Origin: Candidatus Omnitrophota bacterium
GTDB taxonomy: Bacteria; Omnitrophota; Gorgyraeia; Gygaellales; Profunditerraquicolaceae
Assembly: GCA_023229385.1 (NCBI GenBank)
Contig: JALNZI010000004.1
Coordinates: forward strand, 42,129 to 106,128
DNA length: 64,000 nt
Direction of reading: 5' to 3'
A program made the position numbers and the translations under genes. Below, in pieces: positions 22,454-31,145 of the stretch. How positions within the stretch are numbered: the stretch's first letter is position 1; every line of letters starts with the position of its first letter. Below the pieces are notes generated by a model. The model searched no databases. It was not told the DNA's origin and worked only from the letters and a program-made list of their open reading frames with translations.

Positions 22454-23216
22454 ATTTTATTAAATCCAAAACTAAAACACATTTTAGATACTCCATATGG
22501 AATAGTTAAAGTAATTGCGTTATTTTTCTTAATAAATTTATTATTAATTAGTGCGGAATATATAAATACACGTTTATTCTTACCGTTCCACCAAAAGTGT
22601 GCAAAACTAGGCAAGCCTGATTTTGTACTTTTGATTTCTTGCTTCAACGACCAGCACTGTTTGACTTTCACCAAACTGAAACCTCCGATCTCTGCAAGCG
22701 TCAGGCTTTGCCTAAGCAAAGCCGGATTCCGGGAGAACTTCCCGTATCCAGTACTGTTTTTCAAGTACAATTGTTGTATTTACACAACTTTTTGACTATT
22801 TCTAGTCGGATTTGTTGGCCATTGGCCAACAGTCAGATGTTGAATCATCAAGCGTGGTTTTTGCTTGATGTGGTGGTCTTACAACCGCCTCTTCATCTAA
22901 TATTAAGTATAACAAAAAATTACTGCAAATATCTTCTTTTTTTCATTAAAATTAAAAAATATGCAAAGTTATATCATTTTTACTTAACTTTGCATACTTT
23001 TATTTAGATCTTAACCTGCTGCTAATAACCCTCTACACTATTACCTAATCTACTGGATGATTTATAAGCCTTAATTAACTTATTAACATATGCACGTTCA
23101 CTTAAATTAAGTCCCCGCTCATCTAATTCATTAAATTCAGAATTAGAAAACTTTTGTTTTAGTGCATATGCTAAAACAAAAGTTAAAGAAATTACTGCTA
23201 TTTTCTTGTAATCCAT
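22450..23216 (-). CDS. membrane-anchored protein gene split by intron copy 3
   Basis: Exon 1 (23216-23030) encodes an N-terminal membrane segment and a helical part ending NSVEG. Exon 2 (22583-22450) continues in frame with KNKRVFIYSALIN and ends GFGFNKI-like, overlapping the next gene at ATGA. Removing 22584-23029 gives a 106-aa protein whose layout (anchor, helices, beta end) matches 12924-13277. Without splicing exon 1 would stop two codons into the intron (TAT TAG). Function unknown. Confidence 0.65.
22584..23029 (-). ncRNA. group I-like intron, copy 3 (in protein gene)
   Basis: 446 nt, the most diverged copy. Stems change on both sides relative to copy 1: GTTAC/GTAAC becomes GTTGT/ACAAC, CATT/AATG becomes GTAC/GTAC, and GGTTTCG/CGGAACC becomes GGCTTTG/CAAAGCC, which is strong evidence for conserved RNA structure. 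The ends are again GG|GU and AACG|G, and removal restores the reading frame. Confidence 0.65.
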
Positions 23217-23233
23217 TTTTCCTACTTTTTACG

Positions 23234-24296
23234 TTATTTGTTAAAATAATGTTTTGAATAGTTTTTATAAAATTTTAAAGTGGCTGAATTCCATTTATTC
23301 AATGCTTGATATTCTATTTTCCAGCTTTCTATTGGATTTTTTAGTACTTTCATCATTGCAGTATATATTAAAAATGAATTAGTTGGAGCATATTGAAATA
23401 TTTCAGATAGCCAAGGTATTTCATCTGATCCAATAACTGGAATTCCTGCACTTATTGCATCCGCCGCAACAATATTAAATGTTTCACTTAATGAAGTCAC
23501 TATAACCGCATCCATCCCTTGGCATAATGTAATAAAATCCGAATGTGTTAACCATGAATGCTCAATAAGTGAATCTCCTAATAATGCTCTAAGATTTTTT
23601 AAAGTATTTTGGGCAACAAATCCACCTTCTAATCGTTCTGAATTAATATGAAATTTTAAAGTTAGCCCATTATCAGTAGCATATTTTAAAGCCAATCCTG
23701 CGGCTCTTAGATGATTTTTCAATCCTCTAATTGCTCCAAAACATCCAATATTAAGAATTTTATCATTACTTATAATATGATATATTCTATCTGATCTCAA
23801 ATTAGCATCAATTTCATAATAATTTGGAAAATAATTGATACTCTTTCCTAATGTTTTTAATTCTATATATGTTCTAATATCATTAGGCATAATAGTAACA
23901 CCTAAATTTAAATAATCTTTAATATATGCCCTCATGTGCTAAAAATGGAATATCTGAATGAATTATAACGCTCCATTTAACATTTGGACGTAAGGTTATT
24001 AATTCTTTTAATTTACTTGGAGTAAGCCAAAGAGCTTCGAGTACTATATTATCTGCATTTGTATCATGAATTATTTTATCAATGCTATTTCCATCAATAG
24101 CTTCAAATAATTCAGCATCAACTCCTATTCTTCTAAGAGCATTTACTGCCATTTCACTAGAAGTATGCAACCCCGTTGCATTATATGTATAAGATAATGC
24201 TAAATCATTACGTTTCTTTACAATGAAAATTACCTTACTTGATTCAAAACTAACTTCAGGTTTCTTACCAAATAATCTACCAATTTTATTGAGCAC
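23234..24296 (-). CDS. GT-B glycosyltransferase, split by one frameshift
   Basis: GTG start at 24296. The N-part (to 23919) ends HSDIPFLAHEGIY-stop; the C-part is open from 23935 in another frame (AYIKDYLNLG...). One extra G in the GGG at ~23928 would join them into a ~350-aa protein with a Rossmann pair. The C-part has IGCFGAIRGLKNH and SLSETFNIVAADAISAGIPVIGS, the donor-binding signature of GT4-type enzymes. It may glycosylate phage DNA or a surface polymer; unknown. Confidence 0.7.
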
Positions 24297-24323
24297 ACTT
24301 AATCCTTTCTAGAATTATATCAA

Positions 24324-24884
24324 TTAAGCAGGTAGATTGAACATTCTTTTAAACAATTCATTGTCAATTTCAGCAGTATAGTCTATTGAAGGCATCATTT
24401 GTTTTTCAATACTGAATTTATCATATTCAGTAAATATACTTGCAATAAATCCTTCTAAATTTGAAAATAATGGAATATTATATTTTTCACAAGTAACTAA
24501 TATATTTGTTTTGCGATAAAATTCATCAGGACAACATACTATTAATTTATTAGATTTAGCATATAAGCCCAATTCTAATAAACTAATAGGTGATTTAGTA
24601 TTAGGATCTAAATATAATACAATTAAATCAGCTACTTCTAAATTAGTTAATTCCCAATTTATTTGATTAAGTAATTCAGGTGAATTTTCTCCCCAAGAAT
24701 TATCCCAACCATCTCGTCTTGGATTATAAAATTCAATGTCACAATCTTTAAAACTATGTATTACATAATCTTGCCAATTACTAGCGGCTCCTTGTTCAAT
24801 TGAACCAGCTAAAAATATTTTTAAATTATCTCTATTGTTAGTAGCATCAACTTCTAATGGTTTTAAAACTTTCAACAGTAGCAC
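24324..24884 (-). CDS. nucleoside 2-deoxyribosyltransferase-like protein
   Basis: 186 aa. KIFLAGSIEQGAASNWQ, YNPRRDGWDNSWG and the ADLIVLYLDP...SLLELGLYA block are typical of the nucleoside deoxyribosyltransferase fold, with Glu of LLELG as candidate nucleophile. The family cleaves or transfers glycosidic bonds of nucleosides. It overlaps the next gene upstream by 13 bp. Confidence 0.7.
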   Translation of the reverse strand: MLLLKVLKPLEVDATNNRDNLKIFLAGSIEQGAASNWQDYVIHSFKDCDIEFYNPRRDGWDNSWGENSPELLNQINWELTNLEVADLIVLYLDPNTKSPISLLELGLYAKSNKLIVCCPDEFYRKTNILVTCEKYNIPLFSNLEGFIASIFTEYDKFSIEKQMMPSIDYTAEIDNELFKRMFNLPA

Positions 24885-25396
24885 TCCATAGGTCTAACTA
24901 AATTAATTTTTCCAACTTTTAATATTGAATCTAATGAATTAGTTAACCTATTTTTATATGTTTCACTTACCCAAGATTTACTTTCATCTAGATTATTCAC
25001 TAAATCAAGATATTCTTGTTCATTTATGTATACGATTCCACTAGCTAAGGCATTTAAATAATCTAATCTGCCTTGAATATCTGCTTCAATTTTAGTATAT
25101 TTAGAGAGATTAAATAAATCAATATCAATAATTCCTTCATTAATATGAAAGCAACTCTCTAATTGTATCAATTCATTGAATATTTTTCCACTCATGAACT
25201 CAAAAGTAGATGCCTCATAAGAAAATATCCATATCCAATGTCTTTGATTTACATCGAAAATCGTATTACGGTGCTCTATTAAAAAATCAGTTAAAATTAT
25301 ATCAACTGTATTAATAATAGATTCACTATTATCTAATATTTCTTCACACATATCTATTAATACTTTTTTATCAATAGGATTTTTTTGGTGTATCAT
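24872..25396 (-). CDS. hypothetical helical protein
   Basis: 174 aa, largely helical, ends in RPMECYC. No known family. GGAGG lies 6 nt before the ATG and an extended -10 (TGTTATACT, ~25408-25416) gives it a short leader. Confidence 0.55.
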   Translation of the reverse strand: MIHQKNPIDKKVLIDMCEEILDNSESIINTVDIILTDFLIEHRNTIFDVNQRHWIWIFSYEASTFEFMSGKIFNELIQLESCFHINEGIIDIDLFNLSKYTKIEADIQGRLDYLNALASGIVYINEQEYLDLVNNLDESKSWVSETYKNRLTNSLDSILKVGKINLVRPMECYC

Positions 25397-25490
25397 AATG
25401 CCTCCAAATAAAGTATAACAAAATACTTATTTTAAGACATACCAGCTATTTTCATATATAAAAGTTTCAGCTACATATTTTTTATAATAA

Positions 25491-25556
25491 TTAAGTCAAA
25501 TATAATGAAGCTAAGACAGCAATTCCCATTAATATATTTCTTTTAGTTATTAGCAT
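25491..25556 (-). CDS. 21-residue hydrophobic peptide (tentative)
   Basis: MLITKRNILMGIAVLASLYLT, one possible membrane span, overlapping the end of the preceding frame. A second coding-like stretch (KKYVAETFIYENSWYVLK) follows in another frame down to ~25430, so this may be the start of a longer broken gene. The rest of 25397-25490 shows only this and a promoter. Confidence 0.3.
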   Translation of the reverse strand: MLITKRNILMGIAVLASLYLT

Positions 25557-25763
25557 TGTTTTCTTTAAACGAACCTTTTTCAAATTCATAATTATTAAAA
25601 TTTTTCACAACATGCCCAACTAAATTACCATCAGATCCCACATACCCTATTATAAAAGTGCCTTTTTAAAAGCAATTCTAGTATTTTTAGGGCAATAATT
25701 TCTAGTTAGTATGTATAGTTTTATTTCTAATTCTCCCATTATTGTTCCTTTGTTATCATCCAT
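25543..25763 (-). pseudogene. small gene broken by a frameshift in an A-run
   Basis: Starts MDDNKGTIMGELEIKLYIL and continues to NTRIAFKK. After AAAAA (~25665) the coding frame shifts to GTFIIGYVGSDGNLVGHVV... and ends NNANN. One extra A restores a ~72-aa protein. No family recognised. Confidence 0.5.
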
Positions 25764-25787
25764 TTTTTAATTATTAATTCTATTTTA

Positions 25788-26117
25788 TTAATTGCTATTT
25801 TCTTTAATAGAAATAATTATATCGTATCTTGCAATTTTACAATCTCCATATTCACATTTTGGAGTAAAGAAGCAAGAATTACATTTATCAACTATTTCAG
25901 TTCTAATTTCAATAATTGCATTATCTAATACTACTTCCGACTTAACATAATTACTGATTACTTCAACTGCATAATTAGGCCTAAGATTATTAGGTTTATT
26001 AATTACTCCTTCTTTTTTCAACTCATAATATTTTTGTTTTAAATTACTACTAAATTTACTTAAATAGCTATTTTCAAAATATTCAGAAGTAAAACGATAT
26101 ATCGTATTATTAATCAT
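25788..26117 (-). CDS. hypothetical protein with Cys cluster
   Basis: 109 aa. The C-terminal half has CNSCFFTPKCEYGDC, a possible zinc or Fe-S site. Its ATG overlaps the stop of the 43-aa gene upstream. No recognised family. Confidence 0.5.
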   Translation of the reverse strand: MINNTIYRFTSEYFENSYLSKFSSNLKQKYYELKKEGVINKPNNLRPNYAVEVISNYVKSEVVLDNAIIEIRTEIVDKCNSCFFTPKCEYGDCKIARYDIIISIKENSN

Positions 26118-26241
26118 TACTATCCTTATTTTTAATTAATTCTTTAAAATCATTATATAATTTTTCCATAACTGGACGACTATATAATCGTCCATTAGAT
26201 GTTCTTTTTCCCATAATTGGGTTATCTAGTGCTATTAGCAT
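26110..26241 (-). CDS. 43-residue protein with leaderless start
   Basis: MLIALDNPIMGKRTSNGRLYSRPVMEKL... is short but well supported: an extended -10 lies exactly 6 nt before the ATG and the stop overlaps the next start. SNGRLYSRPVME resembles a motif of phage prohead proteases, but the rest of such a protein is absent. Confidence 0.55.
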   Translation of the reverse strand: MLIALDNPIMGKRTSNGRLYSRPVMEKLYNDFKELIKNKDSND

Positions 26242-26247
26242 ACCAAA

Positions 26248-26256
26248 ATTATAACA
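26248..26256 (-). promoter_or_regulatory. extended -10 promoter, leaderless class
   Basis: TG-T-TATAAT, 6 nt (TTTGGT), then the ATG at 26241. Confidence 0.6.
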
Positions 26257-26264
26257 AAAATTAA

Positions 26265-26865
26265 TTAACTACGCATTCTTCTAACTAAAGGAGTTAGTAT
26301 TTCATCTATTATTAAATTCTTTTTTTCCAAATATTCAGATGAATTTGTTTTACCATCCCTAACTGTCATAATTGCTCGGCCTAATAAATTTTGGCCTCTC
26401 CATTTAGATTCATCTAATATATCATCGTTATCTTGATATAACCCAACTCCCCATATTTTATCACATCCATTCGCTTCAACTATTGTTTTAGTTCCCGTTG
26501 TTTTTAAAAACTCTGAATATTCTTTTGATCTTCTTGAATTATTAAATTTTAAGAAATTACCTTCAGTTACTACTACAAATCTACAAATATTCCAAATATT
26601 TTCATCATAGTTTTTAACTAATCTTCCTAAATCTTTTATTTCATTAGGAGATTTAGCTTCCATTATTTTAGTTGCAGTTTCTAAATCATTAAATACTAAT
26701 GCTTTAGCGTGCATCATCCATTGTTCACAATTAGTATATTTGTGAAATTCTCCAGTATATTGTAGCATTAATTGAATAAAATTAGTGCAACTAAATTCTG
26801 AAGTATACCATTGTTAAAAAATACACATGAGTATCAGTAATTCGTTCATATTTTCCATATTCCAT
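26265..26865 (-). CDS. NADAR (YbiA-like) ADP-ribose-processing protein, N-terminus frameshifted
   Basis: The main frame (from ~26811) carries NADAR features: CEQWMMHAKALVF, IKDLGRLVKNYDENIW, IWGVGL and WRGQNLLGRAIMTVR. The expected N-terminus MEYGKYERITDTHVYF is present from 26865, but a shift at TTTTTTAACAATGG (26808-26821) separates it; the following frame reads QWYTSEFSCTNF. NADAR proteins hydrolyse N-glycosidic bonds of ADP-ribose or riboflavin-pathway intermediates, and some remove ADP-ribose from guanine in nucleic acids. Confidence 0.7.
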
Positions 26866-26881
26866 ATTATTTCTTTCTTTT

Positions 26882-27811
26882 TTATTCAACAATTCCGGGT
26901 TTAATTAATAATTCATAAAATTCAGTAATAATGTCTTCAATTACATCTAATTTAATAATATTAGAAATCCAATCAAACGGCAAACAATTTTTATCAAAAG
27001 ATGCTCCAACCAATCCTCCTGTAATTGCTGCAACAGTATCAGTATCTTCACCTAAATTAACGGCAAATAATACGGCTTTTTTATATGATTCAATTGGGTC
27101 TTTACTTGACTTACTAGCTAGCCATCCTAATTGCACACATTCATAAGTATCTTTAACCCAACCGCTTGATTTAACAGATTTAGGATCAAAAGTTCCATTT
27201 AACATTTCTAATCTTACTTTTAATGACGAATCAGTAGCTGCATTATATAGATCGTCTGCATATCTCTTTACAAAATAATTTGAAGTAGAATTTCCATGAG
27301 TAATTTCACAAGTTTTATACATTACATATTCTACTGCATCAATATAACCATTATGAACTGAACTTAACCACGCAAATGGCAATATGCGCATTAATGCTCC
27401 ATTACCTTGTCCATCTGGATCTAATGACACTTTATTATATAATTGAGGTTCGCTTAACGTTAATCTAGTCTGTCTTCCAATGTCGAAACATTCACCATTT
27501 GGAGTCATATATCCATCAATAAACCACTTTTTCCATCTTTTCTTTAAATCTAATAATTCATCATATCCCACATTATAAATTGAAATATTATTCTTTTTTA
27601 AATTAATAAGCCATTCCATTGTAATAAGCATCATAGATGAATCATCTGACCATGAGCCTTTTGGTACTGGATGTACTCCAAAACCAATCATATCAGTTGC
27701 AGGATAAGCATCCATTTGTTCTTTTGAAGTAAATTCATAAGGAACACCTAAAGCATCTCCAATAATGAAACCTAGTATTGAATTTCTAAATCTTGTATAG
27801 CTATATATCAT
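26882..27811 (-). CDS. ADP-ribosylglycohydrolase (ARH/DraG family)
   Basis: 309 aa, full length. GDALGVPYEF, WSDDSSMML, GNGALMRI and NLGEDTDTVAAITGGLVGA supply the two Mg-binding Asp/Glu sets of the ARH fold. It removes ADP-ribose from side chains or nucleic acids. It neighbours the NADAR gene and is a likely eraser partner for the WGR-PARP at 39903-41186. Confidence 0.88.
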   Translation of the reverse strand: MIYSYTRFRNSILGFIIGDALGVPYEFTSKEQMDAYPATDMIGFGVHPVPKGSWSDDSSMMLITMEWLINLKKNNISIYNVGYDELLDLKKRWKKWFIDGYMTPNGECFDIGRQTRLTLSEPQLYNKVSLDPDGQGNGALMRILPFAWLSSVHNGYIDAVEYVMYKTCEITHGNSTSNYFVKRYADDLYNAATDSSLKVRLEMLNGTFDPKSVKSSGWVKDTYECVQLGWLASKSSKDPIESYKKAVLFAVNLGEDTDTVAAITGGLVGASFDKNCLPFDWISNIIKLDVIEDIITEFYELLIKPGIVE

Positions 27812-27822
27812 AGTAGTTCCTT

Positions 27823-28479
27823 TTATTTTAGTTTTTTAAGATTTATAATATGCACTTCTTTGTTGAAGTGCTTTGCTTTTAAAATTGTATCAAAAGTTCC
27901 ATTAGAAATATGGTCCCAAAATGCAATAATCATGGTTGATTGTAAAACAATTGAGGTATTCCTCATATATCCAGCTTTCTTGCCGTATACAGACCACTCA
28001 GCCGCTATTTCCTGGCACTTGGCCGGATTCTCCCTTGCCCATTTTGCCGCCATTGAATCGGCCCCTATAGCTCCTCCTGATATAATACAATTAATTTCTA
28101 TTTTGCGCAAAGCTAAAAATTTCTCTAGATATTTCTTAAATAATTCATAACTATGGAAATGGCGACAACCAACTATTCCAATATTATGGGAATTTTGTAT
28201 AATTAATTCTTTATTTAATAGTTTATCTTTTATCTCACATATAACATTTCCGTGGCATGGCTTTGGAACACAATGACAAACCAATTTAGCATTTTCATCT
28301 AAATCATTAATAGCATTCAATACTTTTGGAGCATTTAATACATATTCACTATATTTTTTAATAACATCATCTCTATTTCCATCTTTATTGATAACAAATG
28401 GATTGCCAAATATCGTACCTCTACCAATATAAGTATATTTTGAAATATCCTTAATGTCTTTAATGTTAAATAGTTTCAT
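27823..28479 (-). CDS. DUF4326 domain fused to SLOG (YspA-like) domain
   Basis: 218 aa. Residues ~1-90 carry IGRGTIFGNPF and LVCHCVPKPCHG, the DUF4326 signature with possible metal ligands. Residues ~95-218 have GIVGCRHFHSY, ISGGAIGADSMAAKWA and the R-N-T-S/AFWD block of the YspA/SLOG fold that binds ADP-ribose-like ligands. It follows the ADP-ribosylglycohydrolase by 11 nt, which supports a role in ADP-ribose sensing. Confidence 0.75.
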   Translation of the reverse strand: MKLFNIKDIKDISKYTYIGRGTIFGNPFVINKDGNRDDVIKKYSEYVLNAPKVLNAINDLDENAKLVCHCVPKPCHGNVICEIKDKLLNKELIIQNSHNIGIVGCRHFHSYELFKKYLEKFLALRKIEINCIISGGAIGADSMAAKWARENPAKCQEIAAEWSVYGKKAGYMRNTSIVLQSTMIIAFWDHISNGTFDTILKAKHFNKEVHIINLKKLK

Positions 28480-28483
28480 ATAT

Positions 28484-28507
28484 TAAAAAGGCTCCCGAAG
28501 GAGCCTT
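28484..28507 (-). terminator. rho-independent terminator
   Basis: AAGGCTCC-TTCG-GGAGCCTT followed by T residues on the minus strand, just after the 73-aa gene. Confidence 0.88.
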
Positions 28508-28510
28508 CAT

Positions 28511-28732
28511 TCAGCCAATCATGTTATCAATAACTGATGACTTATTTTTTCGAGGTCCAGTTACCATTGCAAATTTAACTCGGCATAAATTGCCGGTATC
28601 TGGATCTTTAAAATTAACTACTCCACCATCTTCAACTGTAAAATCAGTACCTTTGATGTCAGGTGAACTTTCTAATGCTGTTTTTATGTAAACAGACATG
28701 TCTTGTAATTTTTTTGATTTCTGCCTAGCCAT
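28511..28732 (-). CDS. hypothetical protein
   Basis: 73 aa (MARQKSKKLQDMSVYIKTAL...), basic start, beta-rich end. No recognised family. Last gene before a strong terminator; GGAGG lies 6-10 nt before the ATG. Confidence 0.55.
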   Translation of the reverse strand: MARQKSKKLQDMSVYIKTALESSPDIKGTDFTVEDGGVVNFKDPDTGNLCRVKFAMVTGPRKNKSSVIDNMIG

Positions 28733-28753
28733 TTTAGCCTCCTAATTGTGTGA

Positions 28754-29797
28754 TTAAATTGATACTTTATTGTATCTGGATGAGTTAAGCGTTTTTACCA
28801 TATTTTCATATGGAGTATTTCCTAGCAAAACACTTTTAAACAATTGAGCACTAAATCCCGATACTAAAGTAGTGCCAATTTCATCTTTGTCAACAGGTGA
28901 ATTGTTTAATTTAGCTGCTAAATTCCAAAATACTACATGTGGTAACTTATAACCATATGCATTAAATTTCTTTTTAGATGCTTGATAAGTACTTAAACCG
29001 TAGTTACAGCAATTATCAAATTGCATATCCGAAAATATGAATATCACATCTAACATATCTTCTTTAGGTACGTTATTTTCAACAGCTACCTTTAATAATA
29101 GATCAAAAGCTGCCATTAAATTAGTATTTTCATAATACATAGGTATTTGCCTAATTTTATCATGCAGGGTTTCCCCCGTTAATTTTACTAAAGTAGGCTG
29201 ACGGCTGAAAGTCAATAAGAGATTATTAAATGGACCTTCCAATTTTTCGGCTAAATATATTCCCATTGCTATTGATACATCTCTACCCGTAGCTTGACTT
29301 TTATTAGATATTTTCGCATCATCCATTGATTCAGAAATATCGCACATTCCAATAGCTTTTAATCCACTAGCCAAATACAATGGTAATGATTTCCATTGCA
29401 TTTCAATAGTTTCATCTGAAAAATATCTTGCTCCATACACTAATTCATAAGGATTTATTCCAACAGTATTGATAGTAGTTTTACCTTCTTTAACATCATC
29501 CAAATATTGAGAATATCTATCATTATCATGCTTTTTAAAAGCTTTACGATATATCATAGAAGCTCTAGATGGAACATTGGGGTAAACTATTTCTTCCCAA
29601 TTTCTACTAGACATATTCTCTTCAACGATATCTATATGAGCACGTAATTTGCTCAAAGTCTTTCTATATTGTCTAGGGCTTATTCCCAAGAAATTAATAA
29701 TTTTATAAGCAATTGATCTGGTTTTTTTAGAAGATGCATTTTCGCTCGGCAACCATTTGCTGAGTTGAGATATACTAATATGTTTTGGCATGTTCAT
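28754..29797 (-). CDS. DUF2828/TROVE-like protein, C-terminal half with vWA domain
   Basis: 347 aa. SKWLPSENASSKKTR is the conserved middle of DUF2828 proteins. CDISESM plus the D of FIFSDMQFD form a MIDAS metal site of a von Willebrand A domain. The N-terminal repeats are in the separate gene at 30615-31052. Ro60/TROVE relatives bind misfolded or Y RNAs; DUF2828 members are unstudied. Its start overlaps the endonuclease gene by 23 bp. Confidence 0.75.
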   Translation of the reverse strand: MNMPKHISISQLSKWLPSENASSKKTRSIAYKIINFLGISPRQYRKTLSKLRAHIDIVEENMSSRNWEEIVYPNVPSRASMIYRKAFKKHDNDRYSQYLDDVKEGKTTINTVGINPYELVYGARYFSDETIEMQWKSLPLYLASGLKAIGMCDISESMDDAKISNKSQATGRDVSIAMGIYLAEKLEGPFNNLLLTFSRQPTLVKLTGETLHDKIRQIPMYYENTNLMAAFDLLLKVAVENNVPKEDMLDVIFIFSDMQFDNCCNYGLSTYQASKKKFNAYGYKLPHVVFWNLAAKLNNSPVDKDEIGTTLVSGFSAQLFKSVLLGNTPYENMVKTLNSSRYNKVSI

Positions 29798-30578
29798 TCC
29801 TTATTAAATTGTTTTCATTGAAATATTGATTTCTAATTTTAATCGCTTCATCAATATCATTAAATAGTCCCAAGTATATTTTATTACCATTATGAGAAAA
29901 CATTACCTTATACTTATTATGATACTTAGTGATACCTCTAATATTTGAATAATGCTTACTGTGTACTTTTAAAAATTTATCATATTTTCTACTTAATTTG
30001 ATAGTAGCATCTTTATATAAATATTTAAATATTTTCTCTACATTGCAATTACCGCGATAAGCTAATCTATAATATTTTCCATTTTCAATTAATAAATTAG
30101 GATTAGCTGAACAAATATTATCTAATATTTCTTTTATTTTTCTTAATAATTTCCCATTTATTGAAACGAAAGAAACTCCATATTTTTTATCATTTAAATA
30201 TATGCTACCATCTCCATCAAAATACCCTCTAATAAAATGTGCTCTTAACTCATCTGAAATATTATCTAATATTGAGCTATCGTTTTGATATGTTTTATTT
30301 GGAATAATTCCTAATTTTATTATTTGCTGAGTAAACTTGACATTACAATAGACTGCTTTAATTACTTCATATGATTTATCTTTAATCTTAGCAAATCCTC
30401 TGTGCAATTTAAATGGAATATATTTAGTGAGTTCTTCTAATAATTCGTGATCATCATATTTTAAAGTAATACCTGTCATGTAATATTTATTTTCTACTTT
30501 ATTAGTTACAAAGCCATCTGCATATAAGAACCCCAAAATATAAGCTTCAATTTCTGTAGTTATTCCATTTTCAAACAT
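29775..30578 (-). CDS. LAGLIDADG homing endonuclease with C-terminal AP2-like domain
   Basis: 267 aa. LAGLIDADG motifs YILGFLYADGFV and FIRGYFDGDGSI. The C-terminal ~45 residues (YKVMFSHNGNKIYLGLFNDIDEA) are an AP2/integrase-like DNA-binding domain. It sits exactly between the two halves of the DUF2828 gene. About 35 bp of non-coding DNA on one side is too little for a group I intron, so the host gene is truly broken in two. Confidence 0.85.
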   Translation of the reverse strand: MFENGITTEIEAYILGFLYADGFVTNKVENKYYMTGITLKYDDHELLEELTKYIPFKLHRGFAKIKDKSYEVIKAVYCNVKFTQQIIKLGIIPNKTYQNDSSILDNISDELRAHFIRGYFDGDGSIYLNDKKYGVSFVSINGKLLRKIKEILDNICSANPNLLIENGKYYRLAYRGNCNVEKIFKYLYKDATIKLSRKYDKFLKVHSKHYSNIRGITKYHNKYKVMFSHNGNKIYLGLFNDIDEAIKIRNQYFNENNLIRNEHAKTY

Positions 30579-30587
30579 AGCACCTAG

Positions 30588-30595
30588 TATTTATA
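30588..30595 (-). promoter_or_regulatory. late promoter TATAAATA in a hairpin
   Basis: TATAAATA 9 nt before the endonuclease ATG, inside the perfect inverted repeat CCTAGTA-TAAA-TACTAGG. Confidence 0.65.
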
Positions 30596-30614
30596 CTAGG
30601 TACCCATGTAGTAA

Positions 30615-31052
30615 CTAATTACTTAATGCATTAATATCTTTCAATAATTGTTTTTGAATTAGATTTAATGCATCTTCTTCAATTGAAGTTCCGAATAATA
30701 CGAATAAATCATCCCAACGGCCATATTCAGAAAATAATTCAATATTCTTTTTAACAACTAATGGATCTCTACCACATAATGATTTAGCTATTACTCTGAA
30801 AGTATCCCTTTCACCTGCACCACCCCTAATATCTCTTATGAAAAATAAAGCCTTTAATGCTAATAATTTATCTTCAGAGTATGCAGCATTAAATAATGCA
30901 ATTTTTTCGCTATCACTAACTGTACGAATAGCCCCAGCTTTGCTAAAAAAGTCCAAAATCTTAGAAGTAGTGGATTTTAATGCTTTATCTCCATTAGTAG
31001 TAGTTGTAGTATTTTCTTCAGCTAATAACGCTTTAGCAAATTTATTTTCCAT
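30615..31052 (-). CDS. DUF2828/TROVE-like protein, N-terminal half
   Basis: 145 aa. SEDKLLALKALFFIRDIRGGAGERDTFRVI and LFSEYGRWDDLFVLFG are the signature of the DUF2828 N-terminus (TROVE-like helical repeats). It stops (KDINALSN) just where intact relatives continue into the KWLPSxNxSS segment, which opens the gene at 28754-29797. The two polypeptides could assemble, as in split phage NrdA proteins. Confidence 0.75.
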   Translation of the reverse strand: MENKFAKALLAEENTTTTTNGDKALKSTTSKILDFFSKAGAIRTVSDSEKIALFNAAYSEDKLLALKALFFIRDIRGGAGERDTFRVIAKSLCGRDPLVVKKNIELFSEYGRWDDLFVLFGTSIEEDALNLIQKQLLKDINALSN

Positions 31053-31145
31053 TATCCAACTCCTAAAATTCTAAGGTGACTACTATGAATTAATCATTTT
31101 TTCTTATTAATAATAGTAATAAAATAATTTAATCCTGGAAACCAA

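Noticed and set aside
22450..22770. A 106-codon frame reading from inside intron copy 3 into exon 2
   Set aside because: Its first half is intron sequence in a structured region; only the second half is coding-like and joins in frame to exon 1 at 23030.
29775..30614. Intron or intein in the DUF2828 gene
   Set aside because: No Cys1/HN motifs and too little non-coding sequence beside the endonuclease for a group I intron core.
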